Source: Sphingomonadales bacterium (GTDB lineage Bacteria; Pseudomonadota; Alphaproteobacteria; Sphingomonadales; Sphingomonadaceae). From it: DNA of 64,000 nucleotides. Below the pieces are notes generated by a model. It saw only the letters and a list, made by a program, of their open reading frames with translations. It made no database searches and had not been told where the DNA came from. A program made the translations under genes and the position numbers. This document shows, piece after piece, positions 50,912 through 58,721 of the stretch (its first letter is position 1; every line of letters starts with the position of its first letter). Location: positions 1,057,501-1,121,500 of the forward strand of contig JADJGU010000001.1 of NCBI GenBank assembly GCA_016707885.1, in the 5' to 3' direction.

Positions 50912-52522
50912 ATGGAAAATCCTACTGCGCTTTATTTGCTACCTCGCAGGGCGTCTCCGCTGGCGACGGCTTGGTGGATAGCCGATGCCTTGGGTGCGGC
51001 GGCATTTGCCGCAGGCCTTGCCAATGCAATAGGTCTGGCCGCTGGAAGCGACATATGGTTCGGGATGGGGCTGTCCGTCATGCTGCTGGTCGCAGGAGGA
51101 CTGCTAAGGGCGATGTCGCAGGCAGCAGCTGTCTATTGGGGTGAAAAAGCGGCTGTCGATCTTCGTAAAGCAGTCCGGGCCACCATGTTCCCGCTATTGC
51201 TGCCCAGCGCAACTCTACGGGGCAGGCTGGTTGGCGAAGACTTGCGGCTTGCTATTGAACATCCCGAACAAATCGGCGGATATGCGGCTCGATATCTGCC
51301 GATACGTGCATCGGCAAATTTCATTCCTGTGATTGTCGCGCTGATTGTGTCGGCGGCAAGCTGGGTTGCAGCTTTGATCATGCTGGCGACCATGCTGCCA
51401 TTCGCGCTGGGAATGGCGCTCGCGGGTTTTGCGGCGCGCAAAGAATCGGAGGAGCAATTGGCGGCCTTAGGCAGGATGTCCGGTCTGTTCGTTGACAGGG
51501 TGCGGAACCTGCCGACAATTTTGCTTTTTAGTGCGGAGGAGCGCATTACGCGTCATCTGGCCGGAGCAACGGAAGAGGTTGCCGAACGAACTATCAAGGT
51601 TCTGCGTCTGGCTTTCGCTTCAAGCGCGATCATGGAATTTTTTGCAGCACTGTCGGTTGCTTTGGTCGCGGTATATTGCGGATTTTCGCTGCTGGGTCTG
51701 CTGCCTTTCCACCCGCCAGAAAAGCTGACGCTGACAAGCGCATTTTTTGCTCTTGCAATGGCGCCAGAATTTTATCTGTCGATGCGCAGGCTTGCGGCTG
51801 CTTATCATGACAAGCAACAGGGTGAAGCGGCTGCACAGGCCATGTCCGACGAAGCCGCCCGCTGCCCGACCAAAGCTGTATCTATTCCTATTCTTGCTCC
51901 GATCGAGTCCCTCGAGGTCCAAGCATTCAGTATTGATTATGCGGAAGGAAGTCGACTGGGCCCGTTCACTTGGAATTGGGAAGGCCCAGCGTTGCATTGC
52001 ATCGAAGGAGCAACCGGATCGGGCAAATCCAGTTTGTTGCGCAGCCTTGCCGGTCATGCCCCAAGTAAATGCGGGCGCATGCTTGTGAACGGCGTGCAAT
52101 TCACGCCCGGTTCGATCAACCATAGTATCGGCTGGGCTGGGCAGGCCGTGGCGCTGTTACCCGGAAGTCTGCGCGACAATCTATCTTTTGGGCATGCTGT
52201 CGATGAAGCAGAACTGCTTAGGCTAGCAGACAGGCTTGGGCTGGCGAAATTGATCCGCGAACGGGGCGGACTTGACGCACAAGTCGATCACCGCGGCAGT
52301 GGCCTGTCGGGTGGAGAGCGGCGCCGGTTGGGATTGCTACGTGCTCTGGTCAGCGGGCGGCCATTGCTGCTACTCGACGAGCCAACAGCCGATCTTGATA
52401 TAAAACTTGCGGCCGAGATTTCGGAGTTGCTCCTGGATGCCAGTCGAGAGCGGCTCATCATCGTTGCAACGCATGACGAAAGCCTCGCAAGGAAGGCTAA
52501 AAGCCGCTTGAAGCTCCAATGA
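50912..52522 (+). CDS. cydD: CydD-like thiol ABC exporter subunit
   Basis: A 536-residue ABC half-transporter: six membrane helices (about 25-290) fused to an ATPase. Walker A is EGATGSGKSSLLRSL, the signature is SGGERRRLGLLRAL, and Walker B is LLLLDEPTADLD. CydDC exports cysteine and glutathione (and heme-related thiols) to the periplasm and is needed to assemble cytochrome bd. It is divergent from cydA and overlaps the next gene by ATGA. Assignment as CydD rather than CydC follows gene order and is less certain than the family. Confidence 0.85.
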   Translation: MENPTALYLLPRRASPLATAWWIADALGAAAFAAGLANAIGLAAGSDIWFGMGLSVMLLVAGGLLRAMSQAAAVYWGEKAAVDLRKAVRATMFPLLLPSATLRGRLVGEDLRLAIEHPEQIGGYAARYLPIRASANFIPVIVALIVSAASWVAALIMLATMLPFALGMALAGFAARKESEEQLAALGRMSGLFVDRVRNLPTILLFSAEERITRHLAGATEEVAERTIKVLRLAFASSAIMEFFAALSVALVAVYCGFSLLGLLPFHPPEKLTLTSAFFALAMAPEFYLSMRRLAAAYHDKQQGEAAAQAMSDEAARCPTKAVSIPILAPIESLEVQAFSIDYAEGSRLGPFTWNWEGPALHCIEGATGSGKSSLLRSLAGHAPSKCGRMLVNGVQFTPGSINHSIGWAGQAVALLPGSLRDNLSFGHAVDEAELLRLADRLGLAKLIRERGGLDAQVDHRGSGLSGGERRRLGLLRALVSGRPLLLLDEPTADLDIKLAAEISELLLDASRERLIIVATHDESLARKAKSRLKLQ

Positions 52523-54129
52523 TAAAGAGTTTGCTCACAGAGTTATCGGGCGACCAAAAAGCGACCCGGCGTTCGGCTATCATTTTGGCCGCTACCGCTG
52601 GACTATCCGGCGCCTTATTGCTGGCAATTTCGGGTTGGTTTCTGGTTGGGGCTGCTGTTGCAGGCTCTTCGGGTGCGTCAGTCGTGCGCTCTTTCAACTA
52701 TCTACTTCCGAGCGCCGCCATTCGCGGGCTTGCCATATTACGTACCGCTTCGCGTTATGGAGAGCGGTTGACGGGGCATATGTCGGCCTTACGCACTTTA
52801 GCGAAGTTGCGCCCCATACTGTTTGCCCGATTTGCACAATCAACCCCGCAAAAACTGCTGTCCCATCGCAGCGGCGAAGTTGCTACGCGTCTGGGAGCCG
52901 AGGTTGATCAGCTCGAAAACGACATGGTCAGACAACTATCGCTTCCAGCGATTTGGGCCAGCGCAATGGTTGGAACCGGGGGTGCATTTGCCATGGGTGG
53001 CTGGGCGCTTCTGCCATGGCTGCTCGGATTATTTATGATGCGGTTCACGGGCACCCAGTTTTTTGGCACACAGCTAGATTGGGCAGCTCGCCAAATGTCG
53101 ACCGAAATGGCTGATCTCAAGTCCAGCTATGCAGACATGGCACGAGCTTCTGCCGATATTGCGATATACGACCTTGCATCGCCGCTCGCCGATGCAATGA
53201 ACGATGTCGCGTCGCGCCATGATAAGGCCAAATTGCATTTTGCCGCGATCGAAGCCTTATTGTCCGGGATGCAGGTTGCCATCCCCGCAATAGTGATCGC
53301 TGTCATGATACTCGTTTCAAATGCGCCAGCTCCCATTTTGGCCTTGGGAGCGCTCGCGGCAATTGCGGCTATGGAAGTTTGGGGTCAATTGATGTCTCGA
53401 GACATCGATGCGCCACGCCGAAAACTGGCGATGGAGCTATTGGAGACTCTCGCATCTGATCCATCAGATCGAAAGGCCTCGGTCGCCACTTCTTTGGTGG
53501 GCAAGTCGATCAGTTTCGGCGCAGATACGGCTCGAATTTTGTTAGGTTCTGGCCAACGAATTGCCATAATCGGGCCATCTGGGTCGGGTAAATCGCGACT
53601 CATCGAGACGCTGCTCGGCTTACGTGAAGATGCGCCTGAGCTACTTGAAATTGACGGTGCCGACCCCCGTCAACTTCCAATTTCGGCGTTGCGTGGCGTG
53701 TTCGCTCCTGCATTGCAGGAACCCGGATTGATAGCGGGGACGGTGGCGGATAATCTACGTCTGGCAAGGCCAGGTTTGACCGATACCGAGCTATGGAAGG
53801 CACTTGAAACGGCTTGCGCCGATGCGTTTGTCCGCAGTTTGCCCGGGCAATTGGAGCATTGGATAGGCGAAGGTGGCGCAAGGCTTTCAGGTGGCCAGCA
53901 GCGCAGACTTGCCGTTGCACGCGCATTGCTGGCTGGGCGAAACTGGCTGGTGCTGGATGAGCCGAGCGAAGGCCTCGATGGGCCGACCGAAGCGGCATTG
54001 GTCGCGAATCTGGACCAGTGGCTGGCAGCAAACGGGATAGGCCTAATCTTGATAAGCCATCGACCCGCAATGCTGCAGCTTACAGATAAGCACTATGCTG
54101 TAAGCGCAGAAATGCGTTTTCCTCGCTAG
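52519..54129 (+). CDS. cydC: CydC-like thiol ABC exporter subunit
   Basis: The second 536-residue half of the exporter. Six membrane segments include SGALLLAISGWFLVGAAVAGSSG, where the SGWF pattern recalls CydC. The ATPase has IGPSGSGKSRLIETLLGL, SGGQQRRLAVARALL and WLVLDEPSEGLDG. The ATG lies in the stop of cydD. It pairs with CydD as a heterodimer in the inner membrane. Confidence 0.85.
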   Translation: MIKSLLTELSGDQKATRRSAIILAATAGLSGALLLAISGWFLVGAAVAGSSGASVVRSFNYLLPSAAIRGLAILRTASRYGERLTGHMSALRTLAKLRPILFARFAQSTPQKLLSHRSGEVATRLGAEVDQLENDMVRQLSLPAIWASAMVGTGGAFAMGGWALLPWLLGLFMMRFTGTQFFGTQLDWAARQMSTEMADLKSSYADMARASADIAIYDLASPLADAMNDVASRHDKAKLHFAAIEALLSGMQVAIPAIVIAVMILVSNAPAPILALGALAAIAAMEVWGQLMSRDIDAPRRKLAMELLETLASDPSDRKASVATSLVGKSISFGADTARILLGSGQRIAIIGPSGSGKSRLIETLLGLREDAPELLEIDGADPRQLPISALRGVFAPALQEPGLIAGTVADNLRLARPGLTDTELWKALETACADAFVRSLPGQLEHWIGEGGARLSGGQQRRLAVARALLAGRNWLVLDEPSEGLDGPTEAALVANLDQWLAANGIGLILISHRPAMLQLTDKHYAVSAEMRFPR

Positions 54130-54241
54130 GGCATCATTTACGCAATTCAATATATCAATTACAGCAAGTGAATATATGTATTTTGCCGATAAAGGTGGAC
54201 GTGCTATCTGAATGGTCATCAACAGCGAAAGGATACGCAAG

Positions 54242-54871
54242 ATGACACTTCATATCGGCGACACAGCGCCCGACTTCACGGTCGACAGCCAAAACGGAAA
54301 AATCAGCCTGCACGATTGGGCTGGCGACAGCTGGGTCTTTTTCTTCAGCCATCCGGCAGACTTCACCCCCGTTTGCACGACCGAAATGGGGCGCACCGCA
54401 CAATTGGCCGACGAATTTGCGAAGCGTAACGTCAAGCCGCTCGGGCTTTCGACCGACTCGGTTGAAGAACATCATGAATGGATTGCGGACGTCAACGACA
54501 CGCAAAATACAAATTTGACCTTCCCGATTGTCGCGGACGTCGATTTGAAGGTGGCCCGCGCCTATGACATGATCCACCCGGATCAGAGCGAGACAGCAGC
54601 GGTTCGTTCGGTGTTTATCATCGATCCCAAGAAGAAGATTCGGCTTATCATGACCTATCCGATGAGCGTGGGCCGGAACTTTGACGAGATCCTGCGCGTG
54701 ATTGACGCGCTGCAATTAAGCGACGCCAAGCGCATTGCGACTCCTGCAGATTGGATCCCCGGCAAAGACGTCATCATCCCGCCGTCGATTGCCAATGAGG
54801 AAGCTGAAACTCTCTTCCCCCAGGGGTGGGTTGAGCATCGCCCCTATCTGCGCACAGTTAATGTCGCATAA
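54242..54871 (+). CDS. 1-Cys peroxiredoxin, second copy
   Basis: A 209-residue Prx6-type peroxidase. C45 sits in FFSHPADFTPVCTTEMG; ETAAVRSVFIIDPKKKIRLIMTYPMSVGRNFDEILRVIDALQL is typical. The start is ATG 54242, with AAAGG 9 bp upstream. Upstream AT-rich DNA (54146-54181) carries CAATATATC and GAATATATG, a loose inverted pair like the operator at 40752. It is followed by a strong terminator. Confidence 0.92.
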   Translation: MTLHIGDTAPDFTVDSQNGKISLHDWAGDSWVFFFSHPADFTPVCTTEMGRTAQLADEFAKRNVKPLGLSTDSVEEHHEWIADVNDTQNTNLTFPIVADVDLKVARAYDMIHPDQSETAAVRSVFIIDPKKKIRLIMTYPMSVGRNFDEILRVIDALQLSDAKRIATPADWIPGKDVIIPPSIANEEAETLFPQGWVEHRPYLRTVNVA

Positions 54872-54916
54872 GCAACGCCAACGGCTTTGGTCACAATGAT
54901 TTGGTGACCTTAAGTA

Positions 54917-54953
54917 CAGGGTCCGGACGCCACCCCCTCTAGTCCGGGCCCTG
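54917..54953. terminator. Terminator between peroxiredoxin and DoxX genes
   Basis: CAGGGTCCGGAC (54917-54928) pairs with GTCCGGGCCCTG (54942-54953) along 12 bp, with one G-T wobble and a 13-nt loop, followed by CATTTTC. It lies between convergent genes, so it can serve both. Confidence 0.7.
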
Positions 54954-54979
54954 CATTTTCTGCTGACTGGCTCGAAAGG

Positions 54980-55414
54980 TTATGACGCTGTGTTATCCGA
55001 AGCATAGGCACCTGGACCGCGAACAAAAAGGAATAGTAGGGCACCCATTATTGCCACATTCTTGAACAGAGGGCCCACATGGTCGGGCGCAAAATGGATT
55101 GTGATAGTAATCGGAATCAGGGTGACGAACAGCGCCAACGCAGAGAGGCGCGTCATCCAGCCAAGTGTTAATGTGACGCCTGCAGCGACAAATACTGCTC
55201 CAGAGAGCCGCAGCAACCACAGGGGGTCACCGATCGCCAAAATGTAGGCGCGCCATGGCGACTCCTCCACCCGCAACAGCATATCGTCCGCCCGCCCGAA
55301 ATGCCCGAGCCCGCCTATGATGAAAATCAGGCTGGTGAGTAAGCGGAATATCGGGTCTATCGTCGACGTATATCGCTCGCCACGGTCCAATTTACGTTCA
55401 ATTTTTCTGAGCAT
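54980..55414 (-). CDS. DoxX family membrane protein
   Basis: A 144-residue protein with four hydrophobic segments: IDPIFRLLTSLIFIIGGLGHF, PLWLLRLSGAVFVAAGVTLTLG, LSALALFVTLIPITITIHF and NVAIMGALLFLFV. The GHF and P(L)WLLRLSG pattern belongs to the DoxX family. DoxX is a subunit of thiosulfate:quinone oxidoreductase in archaea, and bacterial relatives occur in redox-stress loci. It ends the sulfide block. ATG 55414 is favoured over an upstream in-frame start at 55438. Confidence 0.85.
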   Translation of the reverse strand: MLRKIERKLDRGERYTSTIDPIFRLLTSLIFIIGGLGHFGRADDMLLRVEESPWRAYILAIGDPLWLLRLSGAVFVAAGVTLTLGWMTRLSALALFVTLIPITITIHFAPDHVGPLFKNVAIMGALLFLFVRGPGAYASDNTAS

Positions 55415-55674
55415 TTTGTATCCTCTATTTCCCCGCACTATGGCTCATGGAATCAGTGGAGTAATGCCAATCTCTTAATTCAGAAAATCGATAAAAGGAT
55501 AAAGTCTAAAAGATCTGATCGATTTTTGGCTCAATCTGTGATCGATGATCGGCAATGGACCGAGCCCCAAGACTTTCTATTGGCATAAGATCGGGCTGGA
55601 AGGGCTATCCAACATTTAGTAAGGGAGCAGCGCGATTAGCATCATCCCCACAGAATAGTGGCTTCTCGTTGAGG

Positions 55675-56643
55675 CTAGGTCATACCCACTCCCTTTATTT
55701 CGAGCGCATGCTCGAACTCGGCTAGCGACCGATCGCCCTGTCGTTGGAGCAATGGCTTCATGATCGAGTTGACCATTCTGTATGTTTCCTTGTCTCGCTC
55801 ATTAGAGATGCCGGCCAAGGCTATTAGGAATTCGGCATGCTCGCGCCTTTCCTCTACCTCCCGTTCGAGCTGCTTTTCGGTGAGGCTGGACAGGTTGAAA
55901 AATGGGACTGCCTGTTGATCAGCTATCTGCCAACGACGTGGCAGCTTCACGTCGTAGCTCACCCACAAGATCATGTATAAGCGATATAATTCATATTGGC
56001 GCGGCTTTCGAACCAAGCCCTCCAATATTCCAATGGCGTAGAGATAGTCTCGCTCCGCCCTGCACCAATTGAAAAACGTCATATCTGTCTCATCGAACGG
56101 TCCCCGGGTCCGCCATCGTTGCTGCTTTGGAAACAGCAATATGTCGTCGGGGTGCGGCCAAGGTTGATCGGGTTCACAACCTCGGGTTGCGGCCTCCTCC
56201 CAGATGGCAGATCGCTCGTCTTTCTTGCGCACCATATACTCATAGACCATAATCTGCTGCTGGCGTTCGGCCTCCTGTTGGGCTTCCAGCAACTTGGCTC
56301 GTTCGGCATCGCGCCGTTCGAGTTCACGCATTTCGAGCATGACATGCCGCTGCGCATTGCTGTTGCCCTTGATGGCGGAGTTTATTTGCGATCGCGGAAC
56401 CAGTTCGCGGGCTTTAATCTTCTTCGGTTTGCCGCCTTCGTTGATGGTGAGCTCGCGATCGAGTTCAGCTCTCAACAGATTGTCGAGTTCGGACTCAGTT
56501 GGCGTCATGGGTGCTTCTTTCGGTGTCTTCCTGGGCCGGCCATTGGGATTGCCGGATTTGCCAGGCTGGAACCTGGTCCAGGTCGGTGTTTTGTTCCGGC
56601 CAATGTCATAGTAGCCATTCTTGCTTTGACGTTTCTTGGCCAT
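55675..56643 (-). CDS. DUF5681 domain protein
   Basis: A 322-residue protein whose N-terminal TRFQPGKSGNPNGRPRKTPKEAP is the DUF5681 signature, common in phage- and island-borne proteins of Alphaproteobacteria. A long Glu/Arg-rich helical part (LEMRELERRDAERAKLLEAQQEAERQQQ) and a basic C-terminal region follow. It starts 2 bp after the ParB-methyltransferase gene ends, so the two form an operon. It may be the DNA-recognition or packaging partner (inference). Confidence 0.82.
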   Translation of the reverse strand: MAKKRQSKNGYYDIGRNKTPTWTRFQPGKSGNPNGRPRKTPKEAPMTPTESELDNLLRAELDRELTINEGGKPKKIKARELVPRSQINSAIKGNSNAQRHVMLEMRELERRDAERAKLLEAQQEAERQQQIMVYEYMVRKKDERSAIWEEAATRGCEPDQPWPHPDDILLFPKQQRWRTRGPFDETDMTFFNWCRAERDYLYAIGILEGLVRKPRQYELYRLYMILWVSYDVKLPRRWQIADQQAVPFFNLSSLTEKQLEREVEERREHAEFLIALAGISNERDKETYRMVNSIMKPLLQRQGDRSLAEFEHALEIKGVGMT

Positions 56644-56645
56644 GG

Positions 56646-58001
56646 TCAGAGCCCACCTTCTGAAAGGGCATTTAGGCGGCTCTCAGAGACCTCTTCGAAG
56701 GTCTTTCCCGTTTCAGCTAGGACGGCCCGTTTGCCGCTATGATTTTCCCAGCGTCTTATGATGGTGTCGCAATAGAGAGGATCATATTCGATGAGGCGCG
56801 CCCGTCTCCCAGTCTTCTCGGCAGCGATCAGCGTCGAGCCTGAACCACCAAAACAGTCGAGAATGATCTCGCCGCGCCTCGAACAATCCTTGATGGCGTC
56901 CGCAATCATCGCAACCGGCTTGACGGTGGGATGCATGGCAAGCTCGTCGCCTCGGCTGGCGCTAATTGAACTTATCCCTGCATAGTCCCAGACATTGGTT
57001 CGATAGCGCCCCGTCTCGCCAAGACCGAAGCTGTTAGTGTGGGGCGCAGTTCCCTTCTTGAACACGAATATCAGCTCGTGCTTCGAACGATAGAAGGCAC
57101 CCATGCCGCCATTGGTCTTGTTCCAAACCACGAGGTTCTTGAGCTCGGTGAAGGCGTGGTTGCCCGCAGCCAGCATCTCACCCATGTGCCGCCAGTCCAT
57201 GCAGACATAGGCAATGGCACCATCGCGCATGCTACTACTTGCATTGCCAAGCGTGGTTTTGAGAAACCCGGTAAACTCATCCTCGCTCATCTCGCCGGAA
57301 GCAAAGGCGAAATCGCGGTGTTTGACCGAACCAAGGCCGCAAACATGGCCATCTATCTTCACATTATAGGGTGGGTCAGTGAACAGCAGGTCGACCTGCT
57401 CGTTGCCGACCAATCGGTGGAAGCACTCAGCGTCTTGCGCATCACCGCATATCAGCTTGTGCCGACCCAACAACCAAAGGTCGCCCATGCGCGTAACCGC
57501 AGGGCCGGCCATATCAGGAATGTCATCATCCTTGGAATCCCCGGCATCGGGATTGGCGCTCTCCGCAACCTCGATGATGAAATCTATCTCGGCGATGCTA
57601 AATCCAGTTAAGTCAACATCGAAATCATCATCGAGCAGACCCTGAAGCTCGATCGCCAAGAGCTCATTGTCCCAGCCTGCATTGAGCGCGAGCTTGTTGT
57701 CGGCCAAGATATAGGCGCGACGTTCGGTTTCGCTAAGATGCGAAAGCGCCAGGGTTGGAACAGATTTGTGGCCCAACAGTTTAGCCGCTTCAACGCGGCC
57801 ATGGCCCGCGATGATAGAGCCATCGTTGGCAATCAGCACAGGATTTACAAAACCAAATCGCTCGATGCTGGCCGCGATCTGCTTTAATTGCTTTTTCGAA
57901 TGTGTGCGCGCATTGCGCGCATAGGGTTTTAATGAACTAACATCGCGTTCAACAATTTGGCGCGCATAGGATGCGCGATCCATCAACTTTACTTCTGACA
58001 T
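56646..58001 (-). CDS. ParB-domain DNA methyltransferase
   Basis: A 451-residue fusion. The N-terminal ParB/sulfiredoxin-like domain (about 17-110) shows VSSLKPYARNARTHSKKQLKQIAASIERFGFVNPVLI and the GHGRVEAAKLLG signature. The methyltransferase follows with motif IV TDPPYNV (208-214) before the SAM motif FGGSGSTLIAAEKTGR (384-399), a beta-class order expected of adenine-N6 or cytosine-N4 enzymes. ATG 58001 has GGAG 7 bp upstream. The frame is open a further 159 codons upstream, through repeat DNA, and that part is not counted as coding. No restriction nuclease is adjacent. Confidence 0.9.
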   Translation of the reverse strand: MSEVKLMDRASYARQIVERDVSSLKPYARNARTHSKKQLKQIAASIERFGFVNPVLIANDGSIIAGHGRVEAAKLLGHKSVPTLALSHLSETERRAYILADNKLALNAGWDNELLAIELQGLLDDDFDVDLTGFSIAEIDFIIEVAESANPDAGDSKDDDIPDMAGPAVTRMGDLWLLGRHKLICGDAQDAECFHRLVGNEQVDLLFTDPPYNVKIDGHVCGLGSVKHRDFAFASGEMSEDEFTGFLKTTLGNASSSMRDGAIAYVCMDWRHMGEMLAAGNHAFTELKNLVVWNKTNGGMGAFYRSKHELIFVFKKGTAPHTNSFGLGETGRYRTNVWDYAGISSISASRGDELAMHPTVKPVAMIADAIKDCSRRGEIILDCFGGSGSTLIAAEKTGRRARLIEYDPLYCDTIIRRWENHSGKRAVLAETGKTFEEVSESRLNALSEGGL

Positions 58002-58280
58002 GGGTATCTCCGATAAATTCTGAATGTTTTGTCTGAGTGCATTTGGTCGCCATGGTGTCCCTCCTCGATAAGTTGCCATTTTGTTCTCACGCTCTCGCGT
58101 CAGAGAGCGGTTGAGCAAGATGAGTATAGGGGAGCAGTTGGACGAGCAGGAAGAAGTTTCTTGCGTGAAATCAGAGTTATCCGCGAAAATTGATAAACCT
58201 GTCGATAACTCGAGCGGCTGCGCCCGATCCGAACAAGGTGGGATAAACATGCGACGCTTTAACTGAAACGCCGATGGGTT

Positions 58281-58430
58281 TTCCCTGTTATCGCAACGGA
58301 AATTCCCTGTTATTTCGCGCGGGAATTTCGCTGCCAAGCCACAGAAAACCGCGGTTCTCCGGGTGTTCCGGGTACCAAACTCCGCCAAAATTGCGCAAAA
58401 TTCCCTGTAAATTCCCTGCATAACAGGGAA
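58281..58430. repeat. TTCCCTGTTAT repeat cluster
   Basis: Two exact direct copies of TTCCCTGTTAT (58281-58291 and 58303-58313, 22 bp apart, about two helical turns), two truncated copies (TTCCCTGTAA at 58401, TTCCCTGCAT at 58412), and one inverted copy ATAACAGGGAA (58420-58430) that pairs with its neighbour. Spacing and inversion suggest binding sites for a protein (iteron or recombination accessory). The cluster lies directly left of repeat E. The rest of 58002-58450 contains no gene. Confidence 0.65.
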
Positions 58431-58450
58431 ATCAGGCAGAGATTGGTTGG

Positions 58451-58678
58451 CGGTGACTGTGCGCACCTCCAAGCACATTGTCCTTAAATCGCAGAATTGG
58501 GTCTCTGGCTGAAGCGCCTCGGATTTTGGCGAGTTTCTGGCTCCATTTCTGCAATTATAAGGTCACTAGCCGGTAAAAAATGGGCTGGAAACGGGCGGCA
58601 ATTGGCCAGAGTCTCTGCGCGGAATCTGGCCGTGACGGTTTCTATAAAGACGCTTGCAGGATTCGCTAGCATTCCGGA
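58451..58678 (+). repeat. Left-end repeat, copy E (second subfamily)
   Basis: Nearly colinear with copy D: CCTCCAAGCACATTG, TAAATCGCAG, CTGGCTCCATTTCTGCAATT, GGGCTGGAAACGGGCGGCAA, GGCCGTGACGGTTT and GCAGGATTCGCTAGCATTCC. Unlike copies B-D it is not preceded by the 72-nt right end, and its tRNA-like start is reduced to CCTCCA. D and E together bound the 35-kb interval. Confidence 0.78.
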
Positions 58679-58721
58679 GATTCGACGGCTTGAGTCAGCA
58701 CTCTGAAACTGCCGTTCGTTT

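Larger units (their letters stand above)
16817..58678. mobile_element. tRNA-Cys-anchored tandem cassette island
   Basis: An accessory region that begins inside tRNA-Cys and is cut into intervals by five copies of a roughly 197-201-bp repeat (A 16817, B 18906, C 21964, D 23295, E 58451). Copies B, C and D start with an imperfect tRNA-Cys 3' end, as expected of attachment sites left by successive insertions at the tRNA. The intervals are 2.1, 3.05, 1.3 and 35.2 kb. The only recombinase inside is a serine recombinase at 31.6-33.2 kb, which is not of the type that normally uses tRNA genes. That the whole is mobile is inference from the repeats. Confidence 0.65.

Noticed and set aside
58002..58478. 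N-terminal extension of the ParB-methyltransferase (159 open codons)
   Set aside because: It runs through the TTCCCTGTTAT repeats and into repeat E. The family starts at ATG 58001, with its own GGAG.
16764..58678. CRISPR array as an explanation of the repeats
   Set aside because: The repeats are about 200 bp, separated by kilobases of genes and only five in number; no cas genes are present.
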